Shown here: piece after piece, positions 62,565 to 64,000 of the stretch
How positions within the stretch are numbered: position 1 is the stretch's first letter
How the letters are laid out: each line of letters opens with the position of its first letter
DNA from: an uncultured Scytonema sp.
GTDB lineage: Bacteria > Cyanobacteriota > Cyanobacteriia > Cyanobacteriales > Nostocaceae
DNA: 64,000 nucleotides
Assembly (NCBI GenBank): GCA_937873135.1
Contig: CALMVQ010000105.1
Span: forward strand, 1-64,000
Direction: 5' to 3'
Notes under the pieces: generated by a model
The model's database searches: none
Told to the model about the DNA's origin: nothing
The model's input: only the letters and a program-made list of their open reading frames with translations
Position numbers and translations under genes: made by a program

Positions 62565-63563
62565 TTACGCTGCTTCTCCTTCGGTTGCTGCTGAGTGTAT
62601 CTCTGTTTCTACCTTTTCTTGCGTTGTCAGTAAAAAGACATCTTCTAAAGTAGCGCTGACACGTCGCATTTCATGCACACGGAATCCAGCATGGATCAGT
62701 GCTGCGGTAATCTCCCCTCCTGGTTCGATTCCGGATTGCAATATCACCCGCAGGTGAACCCGGTTTTCCTGTGAAGGACTATAAACTCCCGTTGTCGGGA
62801 CTGATTCTACCAAAGCGACACCCTCTAATTTGTGCAGGAGTTGTTGAGCTGATACAGCATCTCCCTCAATTTCAAACTCATATCTAAAGCCACCTGTCAA
62901 CTGAGTCACAAGATTTTCAGGTGTATTTATTGCTACTATTTTCCCTTTATTAATAATTGCCAAGCGGCTACAGGTCATGCTAACTTCTGGTAAAATGTGG
63001 GTAGAAAGAATAATTGTGTGAGTCCCTGCAAGGCTTTTGATTAAATTTCGCACTTCAATGATTTGCCGGGGATCGAGTCCAACAGTGGGTTCGTCCAGAA
63101 TTATAGCAGGTGGATCGTGAACCACTGCTTGGGCAATGCCAACTCTTTGGCGATATCCTTTAGAAAGTTTGCGAATAATCACATTACTCTTGTCTTGTAA
63201 ATTACAACGTTGGATCGCCGCCTTTACCTTATTTGCGCGATCGCCTGCACTCACTCCCTTAATCCGCGCTACAAAATACAAAAATCCCTCCACCGTCATT
63301 TCCGAATACAGTGGCGGGGTTTCCGGCAAATAACCAATTTTTTGCCGCACAAAAAGCGAATTATCATGAACATCGAAGCCTGCAATCCGGGCTGTACCAC
63401 TTGTTGCTGGTAAATAGCCTGTCAAAATACGCATAGTTGTCGTTTTGCCAGCACCATTTGGTCCCAAAAACCCCAAAATTTCTCCTTGTTCTACGTTAAA
63501 TGTGACATCAGTAATAGCTGGGGTAGAGCCGTATACTTTACTTAGATGCTCAACTTCAATCAT
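62565..63563 (-). CDS. ABC transporter ATP-binding protein, GldA type
   Basis: A 332-residue ABC ATPase. Walker A is GFLGPNGAGKTTTMRIL, the signature is IIRKLSKGYRQRVGIAQAVV (LSKGY in place of LSGGQ, common for ABC-2 exporters), Walker B is PPAIILDEPTVGLDPRQII, with the switch His in IILSTHILPEV. The C-terminal ~100 residues carry the DUF4162-like accessory domain. First gene of the minus-strand operon: ATPase, permease, (AAA insertion), GldG-like, DUF4340. Confidence 0.95.
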   Translation of the reverse strand: MIEVEHLSKVYGSTPAITDVTFNVEQGEILGFLGPNGAGKTTTMRILTGYLPATSGTARIAGFDVHDNSLFVRQKIGYLPETPPLYSEMTVEGFLYFVARIKGVSAGDRANKVKAAIQRCNLQDKSNVIIRKLSKGYRQRVGIAQAVVHDPPAIILDEPTVGLDPRQIIEVRNLIKSLAGTHTIILSTHILPEVSMTCSRLAIINKGKIVAINTPENLVTQLTGGFRYEFEIEGDAVSAQQLLHKLEGVALVESVPTTGVYSPSQENRVHLRVILQSGIEPGGEITAALIHAGFRVHEMRRVSATLEDVFLLTTQEKVETEIHSAATEGEAA

Positions 63564-63733
63564 CCTAAGTGTTATTGATAGAGTACCAAATAATATTAGA
63601 TCACCCAGTCGAGGGAAGAGGGGAAGAAAAGAGACATAAAGAGGGAGAACAATAAATCTTATCTCCTATCTCCTTGTTCCTATCTCCTTCTTCTAATGTC
63701 CATACCCTTAAACAAAGTGCCTACTAACAACCA

Positions 63734-64000
63734 ATGGTTAAATCTACCCTAGTTGCCACATTTTATGTCAACCCTGTGGTGGGAAATGACACTCATACCG
63801 GGACGCAGTTTACTCCATTTAGAAGTCTGACTCGCGCCTTAAGAGAAACCACAATACCTAAGATAATTAAGCTTGCAAATGGGACTTACAGTACTGCGAG
63901 CGGTGAAGTCTTTCCGCTCTTCATTCCCACTGGAGTAGTTTTAATAGGCAACGAAACTACTAAGGGTGAAGGCATTGTGATTTTGGGGAGTGGTAAGTAT
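63734..64000 (+). CDS. DUF1565-domain protein, 5' part (runs off the window)
   Basis: Open from the ATG at 63734 to the window end, 89 codons. The product begins VKSTLVATFYVNPVVGNDTH, then FTPFRSLTRALRETT, IIKLANGTYSTASGEVFPLF and IPTGVVLIGNETTKGEGIVI. This is the start of a DUF1565 right-handed beta-helix (pectate-lyase-like) protein typical of cyanobacteria, often surface-exposed. There is no signal peptide at this start. The function is unknown. Confidence 0.85.
   Translation, partial: MVKSTLVATFYVNPVVGNDTHTGTQFTPFRSLTRALRETTIPKIIKLANGTYSTASGEVFPLFIPTGVVLIGNETTKGEGIVILGSGKY

Overview
The window looks like chromosomal DNA of a filamentous, probably heterocyst-forming cyanobacterium (order Nostocales). 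This rests on an nblA phycobilisome-degradation gene, many GCGATCGC (HIP1) octamers, several families of short palindromic and heptamer repeats, and many genes of cyanobacterial type (DUF6825, DUF6464, DUF6174, DUF1565, an Npun_R2479-like HD protein). The genus cannot be fixed from sequence reading alone. Only one RNA gene with full support is present, a tRNA-Gly(CCC).

Region 1 (1-13.5 kb) is accessory and decaying. It holds a secreted protein whose signal peptide is cut by an in-frame TGA, a VapC-like toxin gene with two frameshifts beside its putative antitoxin, an IS630-type element splitting another gene, and a GC-rich katG flanked by ~195-bp inverted repeats. It also holds broken IS1634-type, TnpB and IS982-type genes, an AraC DNA-binding domain without its sensor part, and an exported short-chain dehydrogenase. 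Region 2 (13.8-17.6 kb, minus strand) is a sulfur gene set: a cysteine-desulfurase-like enzyme, an exported sulfite-oxidase-type molybdoenzyme and a TauE/SafE anion exporter.

Region 3 (18-32 kb) is mostly core metabolism and signalling: cbiD (cobalamin), a xylulokinase-type kinase, a three-gene detoxification-like set (NTF2-like, glutathione transferase, flavin oxidase-like), a di-iron metallo-beta-lactamase-fold protein, then DUF6825, an ABC1 kinase and a PP2C phosphatase. Region 4 (32.5-47 kb) has nblA, a Ser/Thr kinase, fmt, an HNH nuclease gene broken by a small transposable element, a bestrophin-type channel, holB, an MFS exporter, a SIMPL-domain protein and a rhodanese. An orphan TnpB-type guide RNA (omega RNA) end appears at 35.1-35.4 kb with no tnpB.

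Region 5 (48-64 kb) carries a peptide-type ABC permease, an HD-domain protein, an RND efflux pair (adaptor plus 1047-aa pump), tRNA-Gly, and a Gld-type ABC transporter operon (ATPase, permease, GldG-like, DUF4340). That operon is interrupted by an AAA ATPase with a C-terminal nuclease-like domain. The window ends inside a DUF1565 gene. A ~100-105 bp miniature element using CTAG target sites occurs at several places (38.9, 40.25, 56.8 and 56.9 kb, with end fragments elsewhere). It is the clearest candidate for an undescribed repeat family here.
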